Assembly (NCBI GenBank): GCA_903952435.1
Contig: CAJBFN010000001.1
Coordinates: 62,001 to 126,000 of the forward strand
Source: an uncultured bacterium
GTDB lineage: Bacteria > Patescibacteriota > Saccharimonadia > Saccharimonadales > Saccharimonadaceae
Length of the DNA: 64,000 nucleotides
Direction: 5' to 3'
In this document: positions 39,739-48,655 of the stretch, in pieces
Position numbering within the stretch: position 1 is the first letter of the stretch
How the letters are laid out: each line of letters begins with the position of its first letter
Made by a program: the position numbers and the translations under genes
The notes under the pieces: generated by a model
Databases searched by the model: none
Told to the model about the DNA's origin: nothing
Seen by the model: the letters and a program-made list of their open reading frames with translations, nothing else

Positions 39739-40266
39739 ATGATTTATTTTATTCGTCATGGGGAAAGTCAAGCAAATGCAGATAATATTTTTGGCGGTCC
39801 AGACTCGCCGTTAACCGATAAAGGTAGATTACAGGTCAGGGCAGCTGGTGAAAAATTAAAGGCCGAGGGTATTATTATTGATCGAATCACAGCGTCGACT
39901 TACAGACGGTCGATTGATACCGCTAGGATAATTGCTGAAGTTATTGGTTTTGATCAGGCGCAAATTAAATATGACTATCGTTTAGTTGAATATGATTGCG
40001 GCAAGGCAATTGGTCGGTCAATTGACAGTATGACTCAGGCTGAAATGATAAAAGGTCCAGGCGCTGAAGATCCAGAAAAATTCCGTGCTCGCGTATTAAA
40101 AGCTTTTGCTGAAATTGAATCTTTACCAAGTAATATTTTAGTTGTAAGCCATGCAGGTGTTGGTTGTATGATGCAAACAATAAAGCTAGGTTTGCCGCCT
40201 GAAAAATTTATCGAAATTCAAGATTATCCTAACGGTGAAGTTATTCAGCTAGAAGTTAAAATTTAA
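39739..40266 (+). CDS. Histidine phosphatase family protein (phosphoglycerate mutase-like)
   Basis: 175 aa. The phosphohistidine motif is IYFIRHGESQANADNIFGGPDSPLTDKGR (RHG at residues 6-8), and the second His is in LVVSHAGVGCMM near 138. Glu in the middle part (RLVEYDCGKA) completes the site. Length is shorter than true cofactor-dependent mutase (about 230-250), so it is more likely a broad phosphatase. It overlaps the convergent phosphoketolase gene by 4 bp. Confidence 0.85.
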   Translation: MIYFIRHGESQANADNIFGGPDSPLTDKGRLQVRAAGEKLKAEGIIIDRITASTYRRSIDTARIIAEVIGFDQAQIKYDYRLVEYDCGKAIGRSIDSMTQAEMIKGPGAEDPEKFRARVLKAFAEIESLPSNILVVSHAGVGCMMQTIKLGLPPEKFIEIQDYPNGEVIQLEVKI

Positions 40267-42602
40267 CTTCTTTTGCTCCATTGCCAATCATCGATTTCTG
40301 GCATATCTAAACCGTGCTCTTTTATGTATTCGGTATTAATGTTGATCTTTTGTTGATATTTTTCGATAATCTTTTGGCCTTCTTCGTAATCTATTTGGCC
40401 AATTTTCATTAGGTTTTCAAAGATTGCCATTACTAAATGGTATCGGCTAGTTTTGTTTCGAACGTGCATATCAAAAGGAGTGGTTGTACTGCCACATTCA
40501 ATATAGCCACGAATATCAAAGCGGGTTGCGTTTGTAGCATAGTTAAATAAAATTGACTTCATTGTTTCTGGATAGCCGTGGAAGTTAATAATAACTGGCT
40601 TGTCTGTTGTAAATTGGTGATTAAATTCAGCTTCGTCAATATAATTTTTGCCTTGGCCAAAACCGCGTGCAGTTAATGAGCTGACATTTACAAATCGTAG
40701 TCTTATGTTTGGCATTTCTGTTTTAGCCAGGTCGATTGCCGCCAAAGTTTCTTTGGTCGGATAATCGCCGATGCCAGCTAGGACTACGTCTGGATTATCA
40801 TCACTAGCAAAGTCCCAAGTCATTAACCCTGTTTGCATTTGGCGCCTGGCAAGTTGCGGTGTTAGCCATTGAGGCTCAATTGTTTTTCCAGCTACAACAA
40901 CATTAATTTGTTTAGTCGAGCTGAGCATTCGCTCAATCGCGACGAGCGTGCTATTAACATCGGCAGGAAAATAAACGTCAACAAAATCACCATGTCGTTG
41001 CAAAACGCCATCTATAAAACCAGGGTTTTGGTGGCTAAAACCGTTGTGATCTTGGCGCCAGCCAGAACTTGTTAAAATATAGTTAAATGACGGGAAAGTG
41101 CCGCGCCATGGAAAATCAAAAGTATGCTTTAGAAATTTCGCATATTGATCCATCATACTAGCGACAACCTGGATAAAGGCTTCGTAACTGGCAAAAACAG
41201 CGTGTCGGCCAGTCAAAACGTAGCCTTGAGTTAAGCCTTGAAGATTATGCTCGGATAACATTTCCATCGCTCGTCCGTCAGATGACATATCTTTATCCCA
41301 GGCTTCGTGCGGCCAGTTCCAAGCCCTAGTTGTATTTTTAAAGATGGCGTCTAGCTTGTTCGAATAAGTTTCATCTGGTGACATAAAGCGGAAATTACGG
41401 TTTTGTTCGTTCATTTTGAAAACCTCGGCCAGATATAGTCCGGTTTGAATCATACTACTAGACCCAGTTACGCCTGGCTGTTCGGCATTTTGAGTAAATT
41501 GTTCAATAGCTGGTAAGTTTAATGGTTTATAAACTGCGTCACCACCATGAGCGTGTGGAGTCATACCCATACGCTGAGCTTTTTCGGGTACTAGATTGTT
41601 AATAAAATCGCCAAAGCCTTTTTCACGATCAAACAACTCGTTAAATTTGTATGATTTTAGCCAATCTTCTAATAATTTCAACTGTTCTGGGTCGGTTTTT
41701 GCTTCCATTAAAACAACTTGATGTGATAGGCAATTACCTTCAACTTTTTGACCCTTTAATTCCTTAACTCCGCCCCAGCCCTTTAATGTCCTCATAATAA
41801 TCATTGGCATTCGTGGCGCAACTAATTCTTCGGTTGATTTTTTAATAGCCCAAATTGTTTGATGAGCCCAATCTAAAGTTTCCTCCATTTGCTGATCGAG
41901 GTTATCGCCGCTGACTATTCGTGGTTCGTAGCCGTAACCCCAGAATAATGCCTTTAATTCGTCATCACTCATACGTCCAAAGACAGTCGGTGCTGAAATT
42001 TTGTAGCCATTTAAGTGTAATATCGGCAAAACTGTGCCGTTAGTTTTTGGATCGACTAACTTATTTAAATGCCAGCTGGCAGATGCTGGTCCGGTTTCGG
42101 CCTCGCCATCTCCGACTAGACATGCAACTATCATATTTGGATTATCTAGGGCTGCGCCGTAAGCATTAGATAAAGAATAGCCTAGCTCGCCACCCTCTAG
42201 GATTACGCCAGGCGTACCTGGGTTAGAATGACTAGGAAAGCCATAGGGCCAGCTGAAGTTTTTGCAAATATATTCGATACCTTCGTAGGTATGAGTGGCT
42301 TTTGGGTAAAAATTACCCAAACTACCTTCAACAAAAAGGTTAGCTTGTAATGATGGGAAGGCGTGTCCTGGCCCTAAAACAAACATCATTTCTTGACCAT
42401 ATTTCTTGATTAGATTATTAAGGTGAACGTATGCCAAGTTCACGCCTGGTCCAGATCCCCAGTGGCCCAATAGTCTTGGTTTAATGTCATCAGCCGTTAA
42501 TGGTCGCTCTAATAAAAAGTTATCTTGCAAAAAAATTTGCGCAACTGTTAAATAATCTGTGACGCGTCTAAACTTCCCAAAATCTTCCAAATTGTTATTC
42601 AT
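40263..42602 (-). CDS. xfp: Phosphoketolase (xylulose-5-P/fructose-6-P)
   Basis: TPP enzyme that splits xylulose-5-phosphate (or fructose-6-phosphate) with phosphate into acetyl-phosphate and an aldose phosphate. 779 aa, the usual length of about 790-820. Family landmarks: WGSGPGVNLAYVHLN near the start, GDGEAETGPASASWH (TPP/Mg site), HLNGYKISAPTVFGRM, and in the second half ARHAVFASYEAFIQVVASM-like GRHAVFASYEAF and RQDHNGFSHQNPGFID. It would give a fermentative ATP source from acetyl-phosphate in a cell with reduced glycolysis. Upstream is divergent folD. Confidence 0.97.
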   Translation of the reverse strand: MNNNLEDFGKFRRVTDYLTVAQIFLQDNFLLERPLTADDIKPRLLGHWGSGPGVNLAYVHLNNLIKKYGQEMMFVLGPGHAFPSLQANLFVEGSLGNFYPKATHTYEGIEYICKNFSWPYGFPSHSNPGTPGVILEGGELGYSLSNAYGAALDNPNMIVACLVGDGEAETGPASASWHLNKLVDPKTNGTVLPILHLNGYKISAPTVFGRMSDDELKALFWGYGYEPRIVSGDNLDQQMEETLDWAHQTIWAIKKSTEELVAPRMPMIIMRTLKGWGGVKELKGQKVEGNCLSHQVVLMEAKTDPEQLKLLEDWLKSYKFNELFDREKGFGDFINNLVPEKAQRMGMTPHAHGGDAVYKPLNLPAIEQFTQNAEQPGVTGSSSMIQTGLYLAEVFKMNEQNRNFRFMSPDETYSNKLDAIFKNTTRAWNWPHEAWDKDMSSDGRAMEMLSEHNLQGLTQGYVLTGRHAVFASYEAFIQVVASMMDQYAKFLKHTFDFPWRGTFPSFNYILTSSGWRQDHNGFSHQNPGFIDGVLQRHGDFVDVYFPADVNSTLVAIERMLSSTKQINVVVAGKTIEPQWLTPQLARRQMQTGLMTWDFASDDNPDVVLAGIGDYPTKETLAAIDLAKTEMPNIRLRFVNVSSLTARGFGQGKNYIDEAEFNHQFTTDKPVIINFHGYPETMKSILFNYATNATRFDIRGYIECGSTTTPFDMHVRNKTSRYHLVMAIFENLMKIGQIDYEEGQKIIEKYQQKININTEYIKEHGLDMPEIDDWQWSKRS

Positions 42603-42673
42603 ACTTATGCTTATTTTATATCAGGTATCGGTGTTTGTAAAACTATAAATTATGAGGTTGTTCTGTTATCTGT

Positions 42674-42679
42674 TAAGAT
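42674..42679 (+). promoter_or_regulatory. -10 box of folD
   Basis: TAAGAT ends 7 nt before the ATG at 42687; leaderless spacing. Confidence 0.4.
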
Positions 42680-42686
42680 ATAAAAC

Positions 42687-43508
42687 ATGAGATTATTGAA
42701 TGGAGCCGAGCTGGCCGATTACATAAAAGAGCGCCAGCTAAAGCAATCTAGGAACTTGATACAGGAATACAAGATTATTCCACGGCTAGCTATTATTAGG
42801 ACTGGCCAAAATACAGTGACTGATACATATTTACGATTAAAAACCAGTTATGGCGAAGATATTAATGTTGAGGTTGGTGTATATGAATCAGCTGACGAAG
42901 ATTTAATGGCGCTAATTAAGAAATTAAATGATGACGTCAACACGCACGGCATTATCATACAATTGCCGCTAGAGAACGCCGATCAAACTGATGCGGCAGT
43001 TAATGCTGTGGCACCAGAAAAAGATGTCGATGGCCTTGGTTTGATTGCTGATTTTACTCCAGCTACAGCTATGGCAATTGACTGGTTGTTGGTTGGCTAT
43101 AATGTTGATTTGGTTGGCAAAAAAATTGCAATTGTTGGTAATGGTCGTTTGGTCGGTGCGCCACTGGCTAAATTATGGCAGGGTATTGGTCGCGATGTTT
43201 CAGTTTATGATGATACAACTATCGACCTTGCGGATAAACTAAAAATTGCCGATATCATAGTTTCAGCGACTGGCATGCCTGGTTTGATAAAATCTAATAT
43301 GATTCGACAAAAAGCAGTTGTAGTTGATGCCGGTACAGCGTCTGAAAACGGCAAAATCGTTGGTGATGTTGCCGATGAAGTTCGCGATCGCCAAGATTTA
43401 ACAATTACGCCAATTCGTGGAGGCGTTGGCCCACTAACAATTGCTGCATTATTTGATAATTTGATAACCGCCGCTCGAAAAAGTATCGAGAAAAAAGTAT
43501 CTAAATAA
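42687..43508 (+). CDS. folD: Bifunctional methylene-THF dehydrogenase/cyclohydrolase FolD
   Basis: Interconverts 5,10-methylene-, methenyl- and 10-formyl-THF. 273 aa (usual about 285). Features: PRLAIIRTGQNTVTDTYLRLK (substrate loop; the active Lys is in RLKTSYG), GIIIQLPLENADQ, PEKDVDGLGLI and the dinucleotide motif IAIVGNGRLVGAPLAKLW (usually GRSxxVG; here GNGRLVG), ending GGVGPLTIAALFDNLI. Works with glyA in one-carbon metabolism. The last 8 bases overlap the convergent neighbour. Confidence 0.95.
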   Translation: MRLLNGAELADYIKERQLKQSRNLIQEYKIIPRLAIIRTGQNTVTDTYLRLKTSYGEDINVEVGVYESADEDLMALIKKLNDDVNTHGIIIQLPLENADQTDAAVNAVAPEKDVDGLGLIADFTPATAMAIDWLLVGYNVDLVGKKIAIVGNGRLVGAPLAKLWQGIGRDVSVYDDTTIDLADKLKIADIIVSATGMPGLIKSNMIRQKAVVVDAGTASENGKIVGDVADEVRDRQDLTITPIRGGVGPLTIAALFDNLITAARKSIEKKVSK

Positions 43509-43983
43509 GTTTAGCGTCTAAATTATCAATATTTATATATTCAACCAAAAAATTAATTTCCTCTGGTAATTCGGCGGAAATAAACTCTTTTAATATATAA
43601 ATCTTCTTTTTGTTGAAATATTGAGCGCAAGCAATCTCTTTCAGCGCACCCCAAGCATAGCCAACACAAACAAAAATTTCGCATTGTCTATTGAATTCAT
43701 CAGCTTGTTTATCCCAATCTTTACAATTAATAACTTCGCCAATTTCAGCGTTAAGATAGTTATTATAATCTTTTTCTTCGGTCGGGATGACTAACGATAT
43801 TTTTTTGCCACCAAACTCCATAAATTTATTGCCAAAATACTCTAACAGAGAATCTTTATCTGGGGTCAAGATTATTTTATTACCACTGTCGGCTATAATT
43901 TGCGCAACTTTATCTAATAGTATTTTTCGTTCATTAATATCACCAGAATAAATTTTATTTGGCCCAATTACGCCTATCTTCAT
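43501..43983 (-). CDS. Rossmann-like (SLOG/LOG-type) protein of unknown function
   Basis: 160 aa with an alternating strand-helix pattern. It starts MKIGVIGPNKIYSGDI (nucleotide-binding-like GPN) and has CEIFVCVGYAWGALKEIACAQYFNKKKIYIL in the second half, which resembles the 'VVVGGxxGTLxEI' part of LOG/SLOG sugar-nucleotide binding proteins in a diverged form. Family assignment is tentative. It shares a 33-bp divergent promoter with the NTP pyrophosphatase gene and overlaps folD convergently. Confidence 0.5.
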   Translation of the reverse strand: MKIGVIGPNKIYSGDINERKILLDKVAQIIADSGNKIILTPDKDSLLEYFGNKFMEFGGKKISLVIPTEEKDYNNYLNAEIGEVINCKDWDKQADEFNRQCEIFVCVGYAWGALKEIACAQYFNKKKIYILKEFISAELPEEINFLVEYINIDNLDAKLI

Positions 43984-43989
43984 ATTTTA

Positions 43990-44009
43990 ATCATAGCATT
44001 TGCTATAAT
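43990..44009. promoter_or_regulatory. Divergent leaderless promoters in a 33-bp gap
   Basis: ATCATA at 43990-43995 (TATGAT for the minus gene, 6 nt from its ATG) and TATAAT at 44004-44009 (7 nt from ATG 44017) are only 8 bp apart. Each promoter's -35 region must lie inside or beyond the other gene's start. Confidence 0.6.
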
Positions 44010-44016
44010 CATATCA

Positions 44017-44565
44017 ATGAAACAGATAACTTTAGTTACAAGCAATAGTAGAAAATTAGGAGAAGCGCAATTAGCGCTTAAAGATTTTGGCATAACCGTC
44101 CATAACAAACAATTTGATATCGATGAAATTCAGGCTCGTGATCCAATAGTTATAGCTAGGCATAAAGCTAAAGAAGCTTTCAAAATAGCCAAGGAGCCTA
44201 TAGTGGTAACCGATACCTCGTGGGATATCCCAGCGCTAAATGGTTTTCCAGGTGGATACATGAAGGATGTAGCCGACTGGCTGACGACTGATGATTTTAT
44301 TAATTTATTAAGAATCCATAAAGATAAAAGTATTAGTTTTACCGAAACAATTGCATATCAGGATGACAAGCAGAATAAGGTTTTTAGCCAGAAATTTATT
44401 GGAAAGTTAGCTAGTAAACCGCGCGGAACTGGTAATTCTATCGAGCAATTGGCCGAATTTGATGGTTTTACGATTGGCGAGCGCCAACAACAGGGAAGAT
44501 TCAGCCATGATCCAAAAGATTATGTTTGGTATAAATTTGCTCAGTGGTTTGTTGATTTAAATTAA
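44017..44565 (+). CDS. Non-canonical purine NTP pyrophosphatase (Ham1/RdgB-like)
   Basis: 182 aa. The Ham1 fold starts ITLVTSNSRKLGEAQLAL (SN-xxK phosphate-binding motif), followed by DIDEIQARDPIVIARHKAKEAF and VVTDTSWDIPALNGFPGGYMKDV, the substrate part, then FSQKFIGKLASKPRGTG. These enzymes hydrolyse ITP/XTP/dITP and so sanitise the nucleotide pool. The version here is diverged (VTDTSWDI instead of EDSGLEV), so substrate range is uncertain. Confidence 0.82.
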   Translation: MKQITLVTSNSRKLGEAQLALKDFGITVHNKQFDIDEIQARDPIVIARHKAKEAFKIAKEPIVVTDTSWDIPALNGFPGGYMKDVADWLTTDDFINLLRIHKDKSISFTETIAYQDDKQNKVFSQKFIGKLASKPRGTGNSIEQLAEFDGFTIGERQQQGRFSHDPKDYVWYKFAQWFVDLN

Positions 44566-44933
44566 GCTATTTTAAGTGTTTCTTTAACTTGTTGCACAAC
44601 TTGTCGAGGGGTCAGGTTGGCTTTCACAATATAGCTATTAACACCTAGTGATTTCAATGATTTTGGTGCTTCTTCTAGGCCGACATTTGTCAGTATAATT
44701 ACAGGTACTGTTTTGCCCCAGTTGGCTTTTCGGATGATAGTCAATGCTTCTTCACCGTCCATTACTGGCATTTGTAAATCAAGTAATACGATATCGGGGC
44801 TAAAAGATTCAACCAAGGCGACACCTTCTTCGCCATTGTGGGCTAATTGCACATCAAACCCGTCAGATTCAAATTTCATTCGATACATTTGGCTGATAAC
44901 TGGATCGTCTTCGATGATAGCAATCTTTGTCAT
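44562..44933 (-). CDS. Single-domain response regulator (CheY-like)
   Basis: About 123 aa, receiver domain only. Acidic pocket AIIEDDPVISQMYRMKF, phospho-acceptor Asp in DIVLLDLQMPVMDGEEAL near residue 54, Thr/Ser switch in VIILTNVGLEEA and Lys in SYIVKANLTP. There is no output domain. Such regulators in CPR often act on type IV pili or unknown kinases; no histidine kinase is in the window. The start MTKIAIIEDD at 44933 is used rather than the longer MYYKI at 44948. Confidence 0.9.
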   Translation of the reverse strand: MTKIAIIEDDPVISQMYRMKFESDGFDVQLAHNGEEGVALVESFSPDIVLLDLQMPVMDGEEALTIIRKANWGKTVPVIILTNVGLEEAPKSLKSLGVNSYIVKANLTPRQVVQQVKETLKIA

Positions 44934-45003
44934 AATTTTATAATACAACTTTATATCAAATTGCTCAAGTAGCTAATGGTTTTTATGTTTATAATATAAA
45001 AAC

Positions 45004-45035
45004 CCAAATTACAAGCACCGTCCTTGCAATCCCAA
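45004..45035. repeat. Small intergenic repeat, copy 1
   Basis: ACAAGCACCGTCCTTGC with flanks AAATT and AAAAACCC. A similar piece occurs at 49180-49210 (GCAAGCACTGTCCTTG with AAAAACTTGAATT). The reverse strand reads AAGGACGGTGCTT, related to the AAGGnCGGACCTT element. Confidence 0.4.
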
Positions 45036-45070
45036 CAGAGATAAATAACCTAAAAACATTTTTATACTGC

Positions 45071-45076
45071 TATAAT
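45071..45076 (+). promoter_or_regulatory. -10 box of the serine hydrolase gene
   Basis: TATAAT ends 6 nt before ATG 45083; leaderless. Confidence 0.55.
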
Positions 45077-45082
45077 TTACTT

Positions 45083-46501
45083 ATGAATAAAAAAGCATTA
45101 GATCACTCAGTTAAATATATTAATTCATGGTTAGATCTTAGGTATGAAAATAATGATCTGCCAGGGTTTGTGGTCGCTATTTCCTATAAAGGAAAGATTC
45201 TTTTAAATAAAGCTTACGGATACGCGGATATTGATAAAAAAGTTAAATTAACACCAAATCATATCTTTAGAGTTGCTTCACACTCGAAAACTTTCACAGC
45301 GACAGCTCTTATGCAATTGCAAGAACAAGGTAAGCTAAAAATTGATGACTATGCAGTGACTTATTTGCCTTGGTTAAAAGATCATAAGGACAAGAAGTGG
45401 CAAAATGTTACCATTCGTCAGTTAATGTCTCATGGAGCTGGAATTATTAGAGATGGCCAAAATAGTAGTTTTTGGCAATTAGAGCGCCCATTTCCTAATG
45501 CCAAGCAATTAAAAGAAGAGATTTTACAATCAGACCTAGTTATCGATAATAATACAAAACTAAAGTACTCAAACTTTGGCTATTCGTTACTTGGTTTATT
45601 AATTGAAAGTATTTCTGGTAAGACATACAACAATTATGTATTAGAAAATATTAGTGAACCACTAGGACTCAAGAATACTGGACCAGATTATAAATCTGAA
45701 ATTGCGGATAAATTGGCGGTTGGCTACACTCGCAAGATTAATGGTTATCGTTTGCCGATTGATAATATCGAGACAAAAGCAATGTCAGCGGCAACAGGCT
45801 TTTATTCCACATCAGAAGACTTGTGTAATTACTTTACGGCTCAATTTGTGGGTTCGGAAAAACTTATCAATGATGAGTCAAAAAAAGAAATGCAAAGAAC
45901 ACATTGGCGCGCTACTAAACCGTTCCAGAACTTTCAAGAAGATTACGGACTTGGTATTGAAATTGAATATATTAATAATAGAAGAACTATTAGTCATGGA
46001 GGCGGTTTTCCAGGTTTCGCCACGAAAAGCATAGGAGACCCTAAAGATCAGCTAGTAGTCGTCGTGCTAACTAACTGTCACGATGGTTTATCGTCGATGA
46101 TTGCAAGAAACATTTTTCCAATAATCGATTATTTTCTAAATAATACTTCGACGGTTAAGCCAAAACATAATCTAAGTATTCTTGAAGGTCGCTATGTTGG
46201 GCGTTTAGGTTTTATCACCGACATAATCGTGACTGGCGATAAAATTGTTTCAAATTCTCCAAATAATTGGCAACCAATGCAAAATTTAGAGAGTTTAGAA
46301 TATATTGACGATACGACATTCAAGATTGTTGATGCAGACAGTTTCAGTAATGAAGGAGAGAAAGTGATCTTTAAGGTAATAGGCAGCAAAGTCGAGTCGA
46401 TCGATTATAGTGGAGTTATTATAAAACCCGAGAATATTTGGCGAAAAGACATAAAGGGACAAGAACGTATAAAATTGCTTGAACCAAAGCTAGATATGTA
46501 A
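45083..46501 (+). CDS. Serine hydrolase, beta-lactamase class C/S12 family
   Basis: 472 aa. The three class C motifs are present: SxxK in RVASHSKTFTATALMQL (Ser near 72), YxN in LKYSNFGYSLLGL, and HGG in TISHGGGFPGFATK. After residue about 355 comes a separate C-terminal beta domain (LEGRYVGRLGFITDIIV) as in some esterase/D-aminopeptidase relatives. No signal peptide is visible at MNKKALDHSVKYINSWLDLR, so it may act in the cytoplasm. It could be an esterase, D-peptidase or peptide hydrolase; it begins the accessory region before the NRPS genes. Confidence 0.85.
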   Translation: MNKKALDHSVKYINSWLDLRYENNDLPGFVVAISYKGKILLNKAYGYADIDKKVKLTPNHIFRVASHSKTFTATALMQLQEQGKLKIDDYAVTYLPWLKDHKDKKWQNVTIRQLMSHGAGIIRDGQNSSFWQLERPFPNAKQLKEEILQSDLVIDNNTKLKYSNFGYSLLGLLIESISGKTYNNYVLENISEPLGLKNTGPDYKSEIADKLAVGYTRKINGYRLPIDNIETKAMSAATGFYSTSEDLCNYFTAQFVGSEKLINDESKKEMQRTHWRATKPFQNFQEDYGLGIEIEYINNRRTISHGGGFPGFATKSIGDPKDQLVVVVLTNCHDGLSSMIARNIFPIIDYFLNNTSTVKPKHNLSILEGRYVGRLGFITDIIVTGDKIVSNSPNNWQPMQNLESLEYIDDTTFKIVDADSFSNEGEKVIFKVIGSKVESIDYSGVIIKPENIWRKDIKGQERIKLLEPKLDM

Positions 46502-46605
46502 TCACGCTAAAACGGTGCGTGAATAAGAACGATGCCTATTGTACCTATACAACATGGCGGGTATGGGATTTGAGTGTATAATCAAACTATATAAAAAGGA
46601 TATAA

Positions 46606-47088
46606 ATGAAGCCAGATTTACTAGATAGTTTTGAATTCCGCGGGGAGCATATTGATGTTGAGTGGTTTGATGTGTTGTCGAAGGATAAAATTCCTAATTT
46701 ACCATGGCAACAAGTTTATGTGATTGGTGATTTATCCGGCAAGGTGCCTATTGTCACTTACGAAAATGATAATGATAATTTACCTGGCGGTAAGACCGAG
46801 CCGGGCGAAACGCCTGATCAAACTATCAGGCGCGAGATACAAGAAGAGCTAAATTGTAATGTTATATCCTGGGAGCCATTGGGTTATCAGCGCTGTTCAA
46901 CTAAGGGTAAGAATGAGGTCTATCAATTAAGAGCTTTTGCGCGATTAGAAAAAATTGGCGAATTTGAATCCGATCCCGACGGAAGTGTAATCGGATATTA
47001 CACAATTGACTTAGGTGATTTAGATAAGGCAATTCAATGGGGATTAGTAGGCGAACGTTTGCAAAATATCGCAAAAAAGCATTTTTAG
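46606..47088 (+). CDS. NUDIX hydrolase
   Basis: 160 aa. The Nudix box GGKTEPGETPDQTIRREIQEEL near residue 65 fits GX5EX7REUXEEXGU. The fold continues with a beta region (YQLRAFARLEKIGEF). Such enzymes hydrolyse nucleoside diphosphates linked to other moieties; the substrate is unknown. A leader with AAAAAGGA is present upstream (-10 TATAAT at about 46574), so this gene has a Shine-Dalgarno. Confidence 0.88.
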   Translation: MKPDLLDSFEFRGEHIDVEWFDVLSKDKIPNLPWQQVYVIGDLSGKVPIVTYENDNDNLPGGKTEPGETPDQTIRREIQEELNCNVISWEPLGYQRCSTKGKNEVYQLRAFARLEKIGEFESDPDGSVIGYYTIDLGDLDKAIQWGLVGERLQNIAKKHF

Positions 47089-47152
47089 ATATATTTTCTG
47101 GATTATCTTATCATGAAATATAGATATAAAATATTATCTCGACCACTTTTGT

Positions 47153-47158
47153 TATAAT
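47153..47158 (+). promoter_or_regulatory. -10 box of the NADAR gene
   Basis: TATAAT ends 6 nt before ATG 47165; leaderless. Confidence 0.55.
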
Positions 47159-47164
47159 GATTTT

Positions 47165-47614
47165 ATGGATGACAATATTGCAGGATTCTTTTTGGATGGT
47201 TGGTGTGTTTTTGATAATTTTGCGCCATTTCAGGTTGAGTGGAGGGGTAAATTATATCCAACGTCCGAACATGCATTTCAAGCTGCTCATTTTATTGAAG
47301 CATATCCAGAATTAGCCGAAAAAGTCAGACTGTGCCGGTCGCCTCGTCAAGCGTCTGATTTTGCTAATGAAAATTCTAATTTTGATGATCCGCAGTGGAA
47401 GCAAAAAAGAGTTAGCACTATGGAAGAGATTGTGAAGTGTAAATTTGATCAACATCTTTTTATAGCTGAAACTCTGAAATTATCTGGCAACAAAATAATA
47501 GTCGAAATGAATGATAATGATTCATTTTGGGGTTGGGGCCCAGATCACAACGGTAATAATGAACTTGGTAAGATTTGGATGAAGTTAAGAGATACGATGA
47601 TATGGAGCAATTAA
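47165..47614 (+). CDS. NADAR family protein (YbiA-like)
   Basis: 149 aa. NADAR landmarks: FDNFAPFQVEWRGKLYPTSEHAFQAAHF at the start, the RSPRQASDFANE region, and the end SFWGWGPDHNGNNELGKIWMKLRD (catalytic Glu/Trp/Asn pattern WGxGxDGxGxNxLGxxLMxxR). NADAR enzymes remove damaged riboflavin intermediates or ADP-ribose from nucleic acids, and the family also appears in phage-defence gene sets. It overlaps the following kinase-like gene by 13 bp. Confidence 0.9.
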   Translation: MDDNIAGFFLDGWCVFDNFAPFQVEWRGKLYPTSEHAFQAAHFIEAYPELAEKVRLCRSPRQASDFANENSNFDDPQWKQKRVSTMEEIVKCKFDQHLFIAETLKLSGNKIIVEMNDNDSFWGWGPDHNGNNELGKIWMKLRDTMIWSN

Positions 47615-48633
47615 AAAAAGAAATGGAAAATACTATATCACCCGTAGGTTGTGAAGCAGCCGCTAGTGAATTAGGATGTAACGTCTCTGATATTCAGGTC
47701 GTTGGAGTCGATGACGGTTACTCGCGTAATCGTCGATCTTTGGTGGGGTATGCGGATAAATGGATTTTTGCCAAAGAGGTTGACCATGATTTACTGCCAG
47801 GCGACGGCGTAGAGGAGATGAGATGGTTGCACAAAGATTTCGAGTGTACTAATGCTTTAAGGCAAACAGTCCCTGAGATTGTGCCCGAATGGGAAAAATT
47901 AACAGCAAATAATCACGTGCTTCTGATGCCGAGCTATAGGGTTGATGATGGATGGCTATGGTCTTTGCCGTTGAAGGCAGACGATCAATCTTTGTATATC
48001 CAAGCAGTGGTTGACGCTACAAAAAAGCTCGAGACTGTCAATTTTGATCAAAATGCCATAGATAATCTAAATTTAAGTCCATATTTTAGAGATAAACTCG
48101 CCCTGGATGATGGACTTGTTTTAATCCTGAAAAATGAAGATATTCGAAATCAACTCCAAGATAAATATACTGCGATGGAGCAGGATGATTCACTTATAAG
48201 TTTGCGCCATGCAATTCGTAAAATGCGCGACTTACTGAAGGACGAAGCGGCGCTTGATGATCTATCAAAAAAAGCAGCCTCACTTATCAACCAGCCAAAT
48301 AATTGTTTTGGGCACTGCGATGTTCGTAGCGATAATATTACCTTTAATCCGCTGACTGGTCAAGTAAAGTTTGTTGATTGGAACTGGGCGTCTTTTGCCA
48401 CTTCGGGATTTGGTGCGACGGAGTTTTTGATTGATATAGCAAGGCGCGGTGTTAATGTTGAGCCTTGGCTTGATAGTCTAAATATAGAAATGCTTGCCGC
48501 AACTGTGGGATTTTACGCAAAACGATGCCTTGAAGACCCACTTGCGCCAGGTAATACATTGCGCGATATGCAGGCTCAATCAGCTGCTGTTGCATTAGAT
48601 TTGTACGATATGGCCGTTAGCGCTAATAGATAA
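47602..48633 (+). CDS. Aminoglycoside phosphotransferase-like kinase family protein
   Basis: About 343 aa. The catalytic loop is FGHCDVRSDNITFNPLTGQVKFVDWNWAS near residue 245 (HxDxxxxN and the DFG-equivalent VDW). An N-lobe with YADKWIFAKEVDH and the ExMRWLHKDFE segment corresponds to the nucleotide-binding part. APH-fold enzymes phosphorylate small molecules such as aminoglycosides, homoserine, choline or fructosamine; the substrate cannot be called. Start 47602 is preferred over 47575 because of the smaller overlap with the NADAR gene. Confidence 0.8.
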   Translation: MEQLKKEMENTISPVGCEAAASELGCNVSDIQVVGVDDGYSRNRRSLVGYADKWIFAKEVDHDLLPGDGVEEMRWLHKDFECTNALRQTVPEIVPEWEKLTANNHVLLMPSYRVDDGWLWSLPLKADDQSLYIQAVVDATKKLETVNFDQNAIDNLNLSPYFRDKLALDDGLVLILKNEDIRNQLQDKYTAMEQDDSLISLRHAIRKMRDLLKDEAALDDLSKKAASLINQPNNCFGHCDVRSDNITFNPLTGQVKFVDWNWASFATSGFGATEFLIDIARRGVNVEPWLDSLNIEMLAATVGFYAKRCLEDPLAPGNTLRDMQAQSAAVALDLYDMAVSANR

Positions 48634-48655
48634 TAAAGGCCATACTATAATTAAT

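Noticed and set aside
47575-47601. Nine-residue longer start of the kinase-like protein
   Set aside because: It would overlap the NADAR gene by 40 bp; the start at 47602 gives a 13-bp overlap and normal coupling.
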